Source: Mangifera indica
Lineage: Eukaryota; Streptophyta; Magnoliopsida; Sapindales; Anacardiaceae
Reading direction: 5' to 3'
DNA: 64,000 bases
Assembly: GCF_011075055.1 (NCBI RefSeq)
Contig: NC_058147.1
Coordinates: forward strand, 15,337,622 to 15,401,621
The stretch's first letter is position 1. Every line of letters begins with the position of its first letter. Below are positions 21,651 through 34,100 of this stretch, piece after piece. Under the pieces are notes generated by a model that saw only the letters and a list, made by a program, of their open reading frames with translations, made no database searches and was not told the origin of the DNA. The translations under genes and the position numbers were made by a program.

Positions 21651-23847
21651 TGTAATACTCTTCTTTAGATACATACCCCTGATGGGAATATACCAAAAGA
21701 GATATGTACAACTAGACTATTTGAAAACTTGAATGCATGATTATAATTATAAAATGTGCAAAAAGGTGATGTAATAAAATAATTGTTTTTTAATTAACTC
21801 ATAAAATAACAAGTAGTTGAAAATCTTTATTATAAAATGACCATAAATCTTGAGTAAACCAATGCGTCTGAAAGTAATGATAACAAGAATAATAATGTTA
21901 AATGTATGTAAGGTAAATTTGAAATGACATAAATGCCCCTATCTTCTCTAACAACTCATTGAACCACTAGATCTCCACTTACCCAGCTACTCATCTTTAC
22001 CTGTAAAACATACAAAAGGAAACATGTGAGTAAAACTCAGTAAGTGAAGATCTTTTGACATCCATGTCTATTAAACCATCTAACAATAAAACTCACATTT
22101 CGTTTGTAAGCTAACTGTTGTCACAGTACGACACTTTGGTATCATGACATAAATCATCCACGAAAACTGTGCAGATCTAAGTTAGAATTGACATATCTGA
22201 TAAGCTGGGGAAAACAATTGTAATGCCTTGTGCATATGCCAAATGACCCATTAAGCTATCTAACTGAGATAACTTGATCACACAAGGAAATCTCTAATAG
22301 TAGTTCCTTCCCTTACCATGTAAGCTAATCAGAACTTTTGACAAACCATCTAAAGATGACCCTTATCTCAGGTACTTATGTGGTGCATCCTGTTAATCAT
22401 GTGAGGAATATCTAAAAGTTGTATCCTTACCAAGCATACTTGAATTAAACTAGGTGGTTATATGTCTTAGTGCCAAGTGCATAATGCATCTCATAAGTAT
22501 TTAACGTTATTGCTCTTACAAATATTGTCACTTACACACATAGTTGGTGACTATCTAGTTGTGTGACACTAATCTTAAGGTTGTTGACTTTTCAACTTGG
22601 ATTCGACTCAATCTGAGTTTGTGTAATCATTCACACAGTTGGACACCTTATCTATGTCCTTATTGAACTTTTTATCCTCTATTAACTCATCATTCTTATT
22701 ATATAACTCTCTCTTCTTATGTATATAACTTAAGGCTATAATAATCTTTTGTCTTTATATAGGGGTACATGATCTTATGCTTCTTAACCCATACCCGTAT
22801 GCCTCTTGAACCATACACACGGGTGTGTAACACTCAACACACGGTTATGTATAAAACAGATGCATACAAGGAGTTGACTTGGATACACTTTTGTGCACTT
22901 GGATCCACGTGTATGAGTCACGTGTCTTCTGATGCATGTCTTCTTTTTCTAGAAAGCCTTAAACAAGTATATGTCCCATACCACATGACTGTGCATTTCT
23001 CTCTTTAGAACGAGTATGGGATCTTTGACCTTCAAATTTTTTGATATAACACACGGACGTGTATGAAACCACACATGATCATGTGTCACAATATGAAACT
23101 CATGTCCTAGGGTTTTTATGATTCTTTAATCACGATTTCAATGATACTTGAAAAACCATAGTACATACAACAGGCTCTAAACATCTAGACATCATATTTT
23201 CACTATCTTTCTAACGATAACACACATATACAAAATCTCAAGGCATCAAATATAAGAACAATGATCTTTCAAGCCAAAACATATAACCTTCACACAATCA
23301 AGAAACTAAACATGCATATAATTTGTCCTATTTGCATATGAAATCCATTTCATCAGTTAGATCATCATAATCATGTCTAAATCACCATAGATTGAGTGTA
23401 TAACAGAAAAACTTTGTAAGGATCATGATCAAACAAGGGAAGCCATTTTGCTTACTTGGATTCCGATGACAAATTCTCCCTTGCACGATTATTGTGATTC
23501 TAGTGATTGACGACCATAAACTCTTCTTTCTCATTCTCTTACTTTTTGAGCAGTTAGGAAGCAAAATAATTTAAGAAAATTATGGTTAATCATATTTTTA
23601 TTTTATCTCCAGGACATGATACATGGACGTGTATGTATCATATACACGTCGTGTGTTTAGTTGCATAACTAAGGCAACTTCATGTTTCGTCGCAATAATA
23701 TTTTGATCCATTTATTGACTTTCTATTGATCGTACACGGTCATGTATACCTTCATACATGGGCCTGTATTTTTGAAAATCACTAATCATCGTAATTAAAA
23801 ATTAAGAAAAGATTGAAATGCCTTTAGGCTTACTTGTGCATGCTACA
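21651..23847 (-). repeat. 3' LTR of gypsy H
   Basis: Plus-strand ends are TGTAATACTC and …GCATGCTACA. On the minus strand a purine-rich AGGAGGAGAGGAT (about 23848-23860) lies just before the LTR start, as a polypurine tract should. It matches 25929-27982 throughout, for example CCAAAAGAGA-ATG near both left ends. It contains clustered CACACGGGTGTGT-like palindromes (22810-23100, 23610-23660). Confidence 0.8.
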
Positions 23848-24190
23848 ATCCTCTCCTCCTAATATGAATTTTGTCCTTAAAATTCACTCGAACAAATGTA
23901 AGAACCTTTGCTACATATCCTGCTCAACCTCCCATATGACCTTTTCAACTTGATGATTCCTTTAAAGAACCCTTACCAGAGGAATACATCTGAAAACTCT
24001 TACACCACTAGAGTATCTTTTATGCCCGAAACTATCTTTACTAATTTCTGAACCATGTGCACCAATTACGCCATATACCACTAAACATTTTCTTAGTCTT
24101 GACACTGTTAATCATCATGCTATGGATTCGACCTTTTTCAAATGTGAAAGGCTCACCATAATCCATAATAAATTTAACTTTTTCCTTTTT
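23848..24190 (-). pseudogene. gypsy H pol remnants: end of pol fused to RT entry
   Basis: Minus-strand sequence next to the 3' LTR reads like the last codons and tail of gypsy pol and has a counterpart at 38700-38760 in element Q. Within 150-200 bp it passes into the stretch that follows protease. About 3 kb of RT, RNase H and integrase is therefore deleted at a junction near 23990-24060. Confidence 0.6.
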
Positions 24191-25900
24191 CTAGTCTATC
24201 TTGACTTTGAATTTGCTGAGGAAGTCCATGCCCAATATCACATTGAAGTTTGGCTTGCCTATGATTATTAGGTCCACTACCATTGCACGATCTTTTAAAA
24301 AGATTGTCTCATATACCAATATTAAACTATTGTGAACTCGGTCCCCATCTAACATCTCTATTTTGATCTGAGGAATGATTAAAGGCTCTAGTCTTAATCT
24401 CTCAACTATAACTCTAACAATAAAATAATGCATCACACTAGAGTTAATTAAAACATATAAAAATAAGTATGAAACAGTAACTGACCTATCATAACTTTTG
24501 GGCTAGCATCCACTTGTATCTAACTAACTGAAATACTTGAGCCTCTCCTTCCCCAACTGTTTGCTCTATTAGGGCTAGCGTCACTACTGTGGCTATGTAT
24601 TGTCTAACAAAATGTCATGACTGCTTACATTTGTAGCATACTTTCTATCCGGCTAAACACTTACCAGTGTGCCTTTTGCCACATTTGCAACATGCAGAGG
24701 AATCATCGCATTTAGGCTACTTTTCTTTTCTCTATTTTGTTACCCCTCTAGTTTTTCTTATTCTTATGCTAGAAAGGTCTCTTACATTGTTGTCTCTACT
24801 AAGACCATCTCGGTTGTCTTCCCTTTGGTTGCCACTAATAGACAATTGACTATATCTTTACACCGAGACTGGTGGTACAAGCTCCATTAATAACTCTATG
24901 TCCCTAGTCATGCACTACCTCATGGTCTTAAATCTTAGTATTTGATCAAGGGTCTTTGAAAAAATTTTTAGGAAGATTATCTCTTATCATCACATCTTTA
25001 ACTATATATAGCTTTAACCCTCCCATGAACACATCCAGTTTGCCTCGCTTTGAATTAGCCATACCAACAACATACTTGGCCAACGAGTTCAACTTAATCA
25101 AGAACTCCCTGATCGACATGTTCATTTACCTTTGATTGAGGAACTCTTGGGCTTTTACATACATAACATCAATTGAAATATACTTTGACTCAAAGGCCTA
25201 TCTAAAGTCTGCCCATGACATCTTTGGCACTCCGCAGGTCCCATATACGTTTGCCACCAAACTTTAGCATCATCTTTCAGTAAGACACTGACATACTATA
25301 TCTTGTTAGCATCTATCATTAAGTAGATCCCTATGACATCCTCTACTGCCTCCAACTACTTCTTGCCAAGTAGTCCTCTTGACTTTGTATTGCCTCTAAA
25401 GTTTAAGGGCTAATGATGATTAGACAGGTTGTAAATAAGATGCACCTATCCTTTTGCTACTACTTTCAATCTTTACTTAAAAGGTTCTTGTAGTCTATCT
25501 ACTCTACTGGGAAGGTGTATCTGTATCTGAATGCTACTATAGGTTGGATGCCCTATACTGGTAGACACTTTTTTATTCTACCTCAGAACCTTTTCCATAA
25601 TCTGGCAGATGATAGCACTATCAATGAAGGGTGCAACTACTGTGTCGAATACGTGTCTTTAACCTCTACTTGGCTCATCTCCGGACTAGGGACCTTTCAG
25701 GCATATTTGATTAACCTTTTGGATATCCTCATCCTAAAATCACAACAACCTTTAGACATATATTATTTTTTATTCTAAAAGCAGGTATATTATACTTACA
25801 ACAATAGGCATGAAAGGGTGATCGATGTTCACGATGGGTTACTTTCTTAATTAACTCTATATGCATTTTTTGAACACACAAAACTTTTCACCTTTTTGGG
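24191..25900 (-). pseudogene. gypsy H gag, zinc knuckles and protease
   Basis: 24436-24191 on the minus strand encodes MMHYFIVRVIVERLRLEP … MVVDLIIIGKPNFNVILGMDFLSKFKVKID, a retropepsin-like fold segment ending in the conserved ILGMDFL. About 24690-24590 gives ACCKCGKRHTGKC and VCYKCKQ, a zinc-knuckle pair as in the Tekay element at about 32070-32166. 24900-25900 is gag in several broken frames. The leader with a degenerate primer site (TTAGAGCATGATCTTGG on the minus strand, about 25899-25920) abuts the 5' LTR. Confidence 0.7.
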
Positions 25901-25928
25901 TACCAAGATCATGCTCTAATTCTATAAA

Positions 25929-27982
25929 TGTAACACCCCATCTCTAGATACAAACCTTTTATGGAATATACCAAAAGAGACATGCATAATTGGATTATTT
26001 GAAAACTTAAATGCATGATCATAATTACAAAATGTGTAAAAAAGTGATGTAATAGAATAACTACTTTATTAATAAACTCATAAAATAACAAGTAGCTGAA
26101 AATCTCTATTATAAAATGACTATGAAAATCTTGAGTAAACCAATACATTTGAAAGCAATGATAATAAAATAATAATGCTAAATATATGTCTGGTAAAGTT
26201 GAAATGACATAAGTGCCCCTCTCCTCATGTAGCTACTCGCTGAACTGCTAGATCCTTACTTGCCCTGTTATTCACTTCTACTTGTAAAACATACAAAAGA
26301 AAACACATGAGTAAAACAAAGTGAAGACCTTTCAACATCCATGTCTATTAAATCATCTAACAATAAAACTAGCGTTGCACACATAGATTATCCAGGAAAA
26401 TTATAGAGACCCAAGCTAAAATTGACATAGCTGATGCCCTAGTGAAAACTGTTGTGGTGCCTTGCACATATGTTGAATACCCTATTAGGCTATCTAATTA
26501 GGACACCTTGATCACACAGGAAAATCTCTGATAGTAGCTCATTTCTTTACGATATAAGTTGATAAAAACTACTGATTAACCATTTAAAGATGACATTTAT
26601 CTCCCGTACATATGTTGCATGTTGTTGATCACATGAGGAATATCTAAAAGCCACATCCTTACCATGCACACCTAAACTTAACTAGGTTGCTATGCATCTT
26701 GGCGTCAAGTATATGATGCATCTCATAAGTATCCAACCCTATTGCTCTCATAAATATCATCATTTATGCACATAGCTAGTGATTATCAAGTTGTGTGACA
26801 TTAGCCTTAAGGTTGCTGACTTTTTTACTCAAATTAGACTTGATTTGAGTCTATGTCATCATTCACACAGTTGGACACCTCATCCATATCCTTATTAAAC
26901 TTTTTGTCCTATATTAGCTTATTATTATTCTTATATAACTCTCCATACTTATGCATATAGCCTAAGGGTATAACTATCTTTTGTCTTTATTTAGGGGTAA
27001 ATAATCGTGTCCTCATCAACCTATGCCTGTATGCTTATTAAACTATATATATAGGCATATGACACTTAACACACAATTATGTATAGAGTAGATGCACACA
27101 GAGAGTTGACTTGGACACACTCCCGTGCACTTAGATCCATATGTACGTGTCATGTGTCTTTTACACACGTTGTCCACTTTTGGAAAGCTTTACATAGCAT
27201 GTGTCTTATACCATACGATTTGACACATGTCTATGCATTTCTCCCCTTTGAATAAGCACGAGATCTTCAGACCTTTAAATTTTCTAATATGACACATGAA
27301 TGAGCATAGGACCACACAAGGTTATGTGTTATCTAGAAATTGTGTCCTAGGGTTTCTACAGTTCTTTAATCATGATTCTAGTGATACTTGAAAAACTAAA
27401 GCACATACAGTAGTCTCTAAGCATCTTAGACATAATATTTTCACTATCTTTTTAACCATAACACATATATAAAAAATCTCATGGCATCAAATATAAGAAC
27501 AATGATTTTTCAAGCTAAAACATATAACCTTCACACAATCAAGAAACTAGACATGTATGTAATTTGCACTTTTCACATATGAAATCCATTTCATCAGTTA
27601 GATCATCATAATCATGTTTAAATCACCCTAGATTGAATGTTTAATAGAAAAACTTCATCATGATCAAACAAAGGAAGTCATTCCACTTAATTGGATTTTG
27701 GTAACAAAGTTTCCCTTGCATAACTACAATTATTTTGGTGATTAGCGACAACTTTTTAGGGGAACACAGACTCCTCTCTCATACTCTTTCACTTTTTGAG
27801 TAGTTGGAAAGCAAAAGAATGTGAGAAAATTAAGGTTGATCACATTTTTATTTTATCTTTAAGATGCGATATATGGGTGTGTATGGATCATACACAGACG
27901 TGTATCATTGAAAAACATTAATCATTGTATTTAAAAATTAACAAAAGATTGAAATACCTTGGGTTTACCTATGAGTGTTATA
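25929..27982 (-). repeat. 5' LTR of gypsy H
   Basis: Plus-strand ends are TGTAACACCCCATC and …GAGTGTTATA, the latter being a mutated form of the expected TACA terminus. It is collinear with 21651-23847, with many substitutions and small indels, so H is not a recent insertion. Confidence 0.8.
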
Positions 27983-28923
27983 TGTGGTGTTTGTCATACC
28001 TTTAACAGGTTGGAATCTCTGGAACTCTCTGTTTCTTGCAACTCTTTTAACTTTTCTTGTTTCTTTTTGGCTAAAAGGTTCTTTTCCCTTTTTTCTCTTA
28101 GAAATGACCTCTTTGGATCGAGGCACCGCTATTGCCCACCTACAGCAATGACACTAGTACGTAGACTAGAGTTGTCTGAGTGAAAGTCTAGCCATACATC
28201 CTCTTCATGAAGACCTCTACCCATAATGCCCTACTCAAGGCCTCACTATATGTTTGGGGTGGTTGTGTTCTAGTTATGACATCTCGAGCTATAGCTGGAT
28301 CAAACTTGTAGACAAATTTCTTGATTCACCCCCTGTCAGTGTTGGTTATCTTTAAGACATACCTCGCAAGATGGTCAAACTTAGTAGAGTACTCTTTCGC
28401 TATGTTCGTGCCCTAAGTTAAGGTAAGAAACTTCTAGGCTCTGATGCAGGTAATATCTGCTCTTCTATACTTTGCCTAAATCTCTTTCTAAACTTGGACC
28501 AGGACATCTCCAAGATATGGGTTATCTTTCTAACTAAGTTCCACCAAGCCCCAATACTAGACTTAAAGAAGTAGGTGGTATATCTAACCCTTTTATGGTC
28601 AATCATATCAAACAGGGCCATAACACTCTCTACTGACTCTAGCCACTCCTTAGTTGTAATTAGATCCCTAGCACCATTAAATTTCTAAGGCTGGTGCATG
28701 TAAGGTAAGTTGAAAATAGGATATAGCTAAGTTTTAGCTGATGCTTTAGCTAGTGCTACTATAGGTGTCGATGTCAACTCTACTGATCCTTGTAACTATG
28801 CCAATGGTACTTGTGCCAACTTGCTACCCTGAGCTAAAACACCTCCTTATTTCTTAAACATCTTTATAAAGATGTTTTTGACATATGGGCACTCAAAACT
28901 AAATAAGGAGTCGAAGGTACTAC
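27983..28923 (-). pseudogene. gypsy P gag, central part
   Basis: Minus-strand frame 28621-28418 encodes ALFDMIDHKRVRYTTYFF … WWNLVRK … MSWSKFRKRF. This aligns by eye with the retrotransposon gag segment of the Tekay element at 31450-31590. The stretch toward 27983 carries the basic C-terminal gag region in broken frames. Toward 28923 the gag N-terminus is interrupted by the Tekay-type element, with ACTAC/ACTAG as target copies. Confidence 0.75.
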
Positions 28924-28996
28924 TATAATACCCTCAGATACGTTTTAGGGGCATTTACGTCTTTTAACTCTGTTTTTAGATACTTCCCATTTTTTT

Positions 28997-29046
<50 letters not shown>

Positions 29047-30921
29047 ATGTATGGGTGTGTTTATATAAATATATATATGTATATAAATACAAAAAGAAAA
29101 AGAAAAGAGATAAAGAGAAAAAGGGAGATAAAGCTTAGATAAGGAGAAAGAAAAGTTAAAAAAAGGCATCGCATACCCTTTTTTCCATCATTTCCCGTCC
29201 ATATTGTAGCAGCCACCATTCTTCAAGCTTTTTCTTTGTTTTCTTGAAGAAAAAGAAAAGATTTGAAGGAGTTTGGAAGACAAGAAAGAAAAGAAAAGAA
29301 AAGGAAGCACTTGAAAGCTTTGGTAACCAAAGATCTTCTTCTTTTCCCTTTATCTATGTTTATATGCATGTTATGTGAATATGTTAGTGTGCTTTGGTAT
29401 TGATTTAAAGTGAGTGCTATAATATCTTGTTAGAAAGCTCTTTGAATCCTCTTTCCAATGATATATAGTTTGTATGAATTAGATATCATTTGGACTGTTA
29501 AATATTGTATGAACCAAAAGGACTGTTTTACCAAATAAACAGAGGAGGTAGTTTTGCCACTAATTTCATCTCACATTTTGACTGACTTATCTAAGGATTT
29601 ATGAGTGCTATTATATCTTGTTGGAAAGCTCTTTGAATTCTCTTTCTAGTTATATATAGCTTGTATGAATTGGGGATTATTTGGATTGTTAAATATTGCA
29701 TGAACCACAAGGATTACTTTATCAAATAAATAGAGGAGGCAGTTTTTTTGCTACTGACTTTATCTCACGTTTTGACTGTCTTATCTATTGAATTATGAGT
29801 GTTATTATAGCTTGTTGGAAAGATCTTTGAATCCTCTTTTCAACAATATATAGCTTGTATGAATTAGAAACCGTTTGAGCTATTAAATTGTGTGAAAAAG
29901 AAGGCTGCCCTGCTAAATGATTGTTCTGTGAACAGTATTTCGTAGTTTTGGGCAAGAAAGGAAGAAGAAAGGAAAGGAAAGGAAAGGAAAGGAAAGAAAG
30001 GAGAGAAAAAAAAGAAGAAGAAAAGAAAAAGCAAGAAAAACAAGAAAAGGAATTTGGGGCTCAAGATTTAGGGGTCGTCCCAAGAGTAATATTTGGTGAG
30101 TTATGAATAAATTTAGATGGAAGCAAAATTAGTAAGATATAAGACTCGCATGCATGTTATAAACTATGAGGGGGCACTTTACACTACACCGCCTACAGTA
30201 GGGTATATCCGCAGTAGGACACGTCCGTAGTAGGACATAAACCCCTAGTAGGGTCCGCTCGCAGTAGAGTTCAATTCAGATTCATAAATAGTGTAGTGAA
30301 AGAAAGAAAGAGAGCTCAAGCTTAGAAAAGTGCCAAATCCCTATAGTTAGCTTCCAGAAAGTATCAAATAAACACCAGATGGGACTAAGTATGACCCAAA
30401 TAGTAAAGAATGAACTAGATTACCCCCTTAATCTCTTATAGAGGTTAGGATGTGAGGTTGAGTCCCGAAAGTGAGGTAGAACAGGAAAAGAGATAGTTTA
30501 CTTAATTCTTTCCCTTTACTGAGTGTTTTTATCACTCACTTCCTTTTTTTTCCTGATTGCAGGTACAGGTGATCGAGGTAGCTACGAGGCAAGGTCAAGT
30601 CAGCGTAGGTAGATCCGGCTGGAGCAGGTTATCTCTGGTTTATATTATATGCATACAGTAGCATGTTCTTGTCGACTTTTGACTTTTTGAGATTATGGTA
30701 CAGTTGCATATAATTACTCCCTGTTTTCAGATGCTTTCATATAAGTATATACATCTTTTGTTCGCTTCCGGATTTTTAGTTTTCTTGGAATACTTCCTAA
30801 ACACTTTTAATGATGCGTTTATTTTAAAGTATTTTAAAAAAAGAAAAAAAATAGACGCTCCAAATATTAATTCATAACATTTCTCCTTCGGTGGGTAGTA
30901 CTTCTATGGAGGGATGTTACA
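28924..30921 (+). repeat. 5' LTR of the Tekay-type element
   Basis: Runs from TATAATACCCTCAGATACG (TG start mutated to TA) to GGAGGGATGTTACA. It contains an (AT)n tract (28999-29042), the roughly 190-bp tandem repeat (units near 29411, 29602 and 29795), a GGAAA-rich purine tract (about 29950-30055) and the 16-bp minisatellite (30194-30272). It is collinear with the 3' LTR apart from microsatellite length and scattered substitutions. Confidence 0.9.
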
Positions 30922-30924
30922 AGT

Positions 30925-30936
30925 TGGTATCAGAGC
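30925..30936 (+). promoter_or_regulatory. Primer-binding site of the Tekay-type element
   Basis: TGGTATCAGAGC follows the LTR end after three bases (…TTACA-AGT-TGGTATC), the standard tRNA-Met primer site of plant LTR elements. Confidence 0.92.
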
Positions 30937-31045
30937 ATGATTTTGGGAACCCAAAAGATGTTTTCTAAAACAAAATGGAGTAATCCAAAGTAACACAGAG
31001 ATAGAATACCCTCCAACCACGCTGACCACCTCATAGCCAATCATT

Positions 31046-31105
31046 GTAAGTTAAGTTTTCCCTTATACCTGCTGAGTTTTATGAAACTAATGTGTTCATT
31101 TTCAG
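31046..31105 (+). other. Possible 60-nt leader intron upstream of gag
   Basis: GTAAGT at 31046 and a T-rich …TTCATTTTCAG ending at 31105 lie just before the gag ATG at 31111. The splice signals look good, but 60 nt is at the lower limit for plant introns and nothing else confirms it. Confidence 0.3.
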
Positions 31106-31110
31106 GACCT

Positions 31111-32200
31111 ATGAGTCAAACACCAGTAGATCCCTCTCAGAGGAGCTAGAATGAAGGAGCAGCCCCCCAGGTACCCTAGGGGGCACTTAGTGCACATGAT
31201 GTGCGAGAGATTTTCAGAGGGATGATGAGAGAGCACAAAAGTGCTCCTACACAAGGAAGTGAGACGACTCATACGCCGCTAATCCAGGCACATGATATGA
31301 GGGAGGTTACTTCAGCATCTACAGCAGCCCCAGTGAGGACTCAATTGCATCATATTTTGAACCTCCCTAGTATGCACCAACCTCAAAAATTTGATGGTGC
31401 AAGGGACCCAATAGCAGCTGAAGAGTGGTTGGAATCAATAGAGGGTGCAATGGCCCTATTTGACATGACCAACCAAGAGAGAGTGAGATATGCCACCTAT
31501 CTTTTCAAGTCAGGGGCAAGAATATGGTGGAACTTAGTCAGAGAGACGATCAATGTCTCAGAAATGACATGGTCAGAGTTTAGGCGCTGATTTGAGGTAG
31601 AGTACAGGGGCACCGATGTTACTTGTATCAGGGCCCATGAGTTTATCAATCTAGTGCAAGGGACAGATTCTATAAAAGAATATTCCACGAAGTTTAATCA
31701 ATTGTCCTAGTATGCCCCCGAGATAGCTAACACAGAAATGGGGCGTATGGAAAAGTTTGTGTACGGGCTAAATCCAGAGATAGCTCGAGATGTTATGACA
31801 GGGGCGCAGCCACTTAGAACTTATGCAGAAGCCCTTGATAGAGCTTTGAGGGCAGAGGTTTTTGTTAGGAGGAGGTTTGGTCAGACTACAGGGCAAAAGG
31901 TTACACCTCCTTCTACTAGGCCAACTCCCCCGGTGAGTAGTGGTTCAGCTTCAGCACAGAGAGACCCTCCTTTAGAGAAAGACAAGAAAGGTAAATGACC
32001 TCTCCAGTTCAGAGGCATGAAAAAGAACTAGAAGAGTAGAAAGAAACAAAGAGGACCTGAGATACCAGCTTGCCAGAAATGTGGGAAGCAACATAGAGGA
32101 GAGTGTTTGACAGGTCAGGCTGTTTGTTTCAGATGTCATCAGCCCGGGCATATTGCTCGTTTCTGTACAGCTACCCCAGTGAGAGTAGAGCAACAACAGC
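31111..32200 (+). pseudogene. Tekay gag (capsid and zinc knuckle)
   Basis: The start is taken at ATG 31111 (MSQTPVDPSQRS), six bases after the putative leader acceptor; a stop follows at codon 13. The main frame from 31201 contains QPQKFDGARDPIAAEEWLES, ERVRYATYLFKSGARIWW and MTWSEFRR, the gag capsid core. It then reads YGLNPEIARDVM and a CQKCGKQHRGEC motif. The canonical zinc knuckle CFRCHQPGHIARFC lies at 32125-32166. Stops occur near 31588, 31708, 31996 and 32030. Function was virion structure and RNA packaging. Confidence 0.88.
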
Positions 32201-32646
32201 CTATAGGAGGGGCCACAACCAGAGTTTATACGATCACCCAAGGCCTAGCAGAGGCTAACCCATCAGTAGTCATGGGTCAGATTCTCTATCTTGATACTCT
32301 TATTTATGTTTTAGTTGATTGTGGGGCTACTTATTATTTTGTAGCCAAAAGTTTGCTTGAGAGGTTAAAGTTGCAACTCGTTAAAATAGCCTAGAGGATT
32401 ATGATTGAGTTGCCTGATGGAGGGTCAGTCATTGGTGAGATGATGCTGCTAGGACAGAGTATTATGATTCAGGGTCGACAGTTACTAGTAGACCTGATTG
32501 TGTTCGAAATACCGAATTTTGACATGATTTTAGGGATGGAATTTTTGGGGAGATACGAAGTTGAAATTGATTGTAAAAAGAAGAAAGTGAGATTTAACCT
32601 GGACTCTAGAGATCAATTCGAGTTCGGTGAGGGTCATATCTGAAGT
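32201..32646 (+). pseudogene. Tekay aspartic protease
   Basis: Active-site segment VLVDCGATYYFV has its catalytic Asp at 32317-32319. The family usually has Ser or Thr after the Asp; here it is Cys. The second conserved segment, FDMILGMEFLGRYEVEIDC, is at about 32518-32575 after a stop near 32392. The flap region is present between them. The frame ends with a further stop before the RT start at 32647. Confidence 0.85.
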
Positions 32647-34100
32647 TTGATGATCAGTATGTTAAAAGCTAGTAAAATGTTGAAAAAATGGTGTACAGGA
32701 TATTTAGCTCATGTAATAAGAAAGGTTGAGTCAGACCCAACTATTGAGGAAACACAAGTGGTATGTGAGTTTCTAGATGTGTTTCCAAATGAGCTACCAG
32801 GATTAGCTCCCGAGCGAGAGGTTAAGTTTAGTATAGAGTTGGCACCTAGCACAACACCTGTTTCAAGAGCACCTTATCAAATAGCCCCTGTCGAGTTACA
32901 AGAATTGAAAAAGCAGCTTCAAAAGTTATTAGATCATGGTTTTATTAGATCGAGCCATTCTCTTTGGGGAGCTCCCATCCTATTTGTGAAAAAGAAAGAC
33001 GGGTCTATGAGGATGTACATTGATTATAGAGAGCTAAATAAAGTCACAGTTAAGAACAAGTACTTGTTACCCAAGATTGATGACTTATTTAATCAGTTGA
33101 AGGGATCCGTGGTCTTCTCCAAGATATATTTGAGATCTAGTTATCACCAGGTGAGAGTGGCAGCAAAGGATATACCTAAGACAACTTTCCAAACGAGGTA
33201 TGACCACTTTGAGTTTGTAGTGATGTCGTTCAGATTGACAAATGCCCCTGCAGTATTTATAGATTTGATGAACAGGGTATTCCACGACTGCTTGGATAAA
33301 TTTATTGTAGTATTCATTGATGATATCTTAGTATATTCTTGCAGTCGAGAAGAGCATGAGCAGCACTTAAGGTTTACCCTCTAGAGGTTGAGAGAGAAAC
33401 AACTGTATGCCAAATTCTCGAAATCTGAATTTTGGCTCGATAGAGTTACCTTTTTGAGGCATGTAATTTCAGCAGAAGGTATATCCGTGGATCCTAGTAA
33501 AATTGAGGCAATAGTTGAATGGCAAAGACCAAAGATAGTCAAGGAGGTTCGTAGTTTCCTAGGTTTGACAAGATATTACAGGAGGTTTGTGGAGGGATTT
33601 GCCAGATTAGCTAGACCTCTTACAATTCTCACAAAGAAAACAATGCCATTTCAGTGGTTAGAAGCTTGTGAGGCAAACTTTCATGAATTGAAAAGAAGAT
33701 TAATTACCACTCCGGTGTTAACACTTCCAGAGGAAGAAGTTGAGTATGATTTATACACCGATGCCTCACACGGTGGTTTAAGAGCAGTATTGATGCAGCG
33801 AGGCAAGGTGATAGCATATGCCTCAAGACAATTGAAAGAATTCGAAGCTCGATACCCTACGCATGATTTGGAGTTAGTAGCAGTAATTTTTGCTCTGAAA
33901 ATCTGGAGACACTATTTGTATGGTGTAAGATGTAATATTTATACTGACCATAAGAGCCTCAGATATTTTCTTCACTCAAAAGGAGTTAAATATGAGACAG
34001 AGGCGATGGCTCGAATTAGTAAAAGACTATGACTGTGATATTAAGTACCATCCAGGCAAGGCTAATGTAGTTGTAAATGCCCTTAGTAGAAATGTAATGA
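32647..34100 (+). pseudogene. Tekay reverse transcriptase and RNase H
   Basis: The RT entry reads [24 protein letters not shown], then [23 protein letters not shown] and YIDYRELN. The catalytic pair is intact as [11 protein letters not shown] (FIDD at 33313-33324). After a stop at 33382 the thumb continues ([16 protein letters not shown]). RNase H follows: [15 protein letters not shown] (first Asp), [12 protein letters not shown], then TDHKSLRYF. The last block crosses a frameshift near 34000 into YHPGKANVVVNALSR. Compared with relatives, little is missing apart from stops. Confidence 0.9.

Larger units (their letters stand above)
21651..27982 (-). mobile_element. Short minus-strand gypsy element 'H' with two LTRs and a 2.1-kb interior
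   Basis: Two direct LTR copies (21651-23847 and 25929-27982) enclose 2,081 bp that hold gag, protease and only the extremes of pol. Flanking pentamers TATGG (21646-21650) and TGTGG (27983-27987) agree at four of five bases, and the zinc-knuckle frame of element P is continuous across the insertion. The interior deletion removes most of RT, all RNase H and the integrase core, so the copy could only have moved with help. Confidence 0.8.

Noticed and set aside
22769..23008. 79-residue plus-strand frame with Cys and His residues
   Set aside because: It lies wholly in the LTR of element H across the ACACGGGTGTGT repeats and is not conserved in the partner LTR at 25929-27982.
29864..30106. Phe/Ser-rich or Lys/Glu-rich frames (also 36811-37002 and 57609-57930)
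   Set aside because: They arise from the GGAAA-type purine tract inside the Tekay LTR read on either strand, with no start context or conserved domain.
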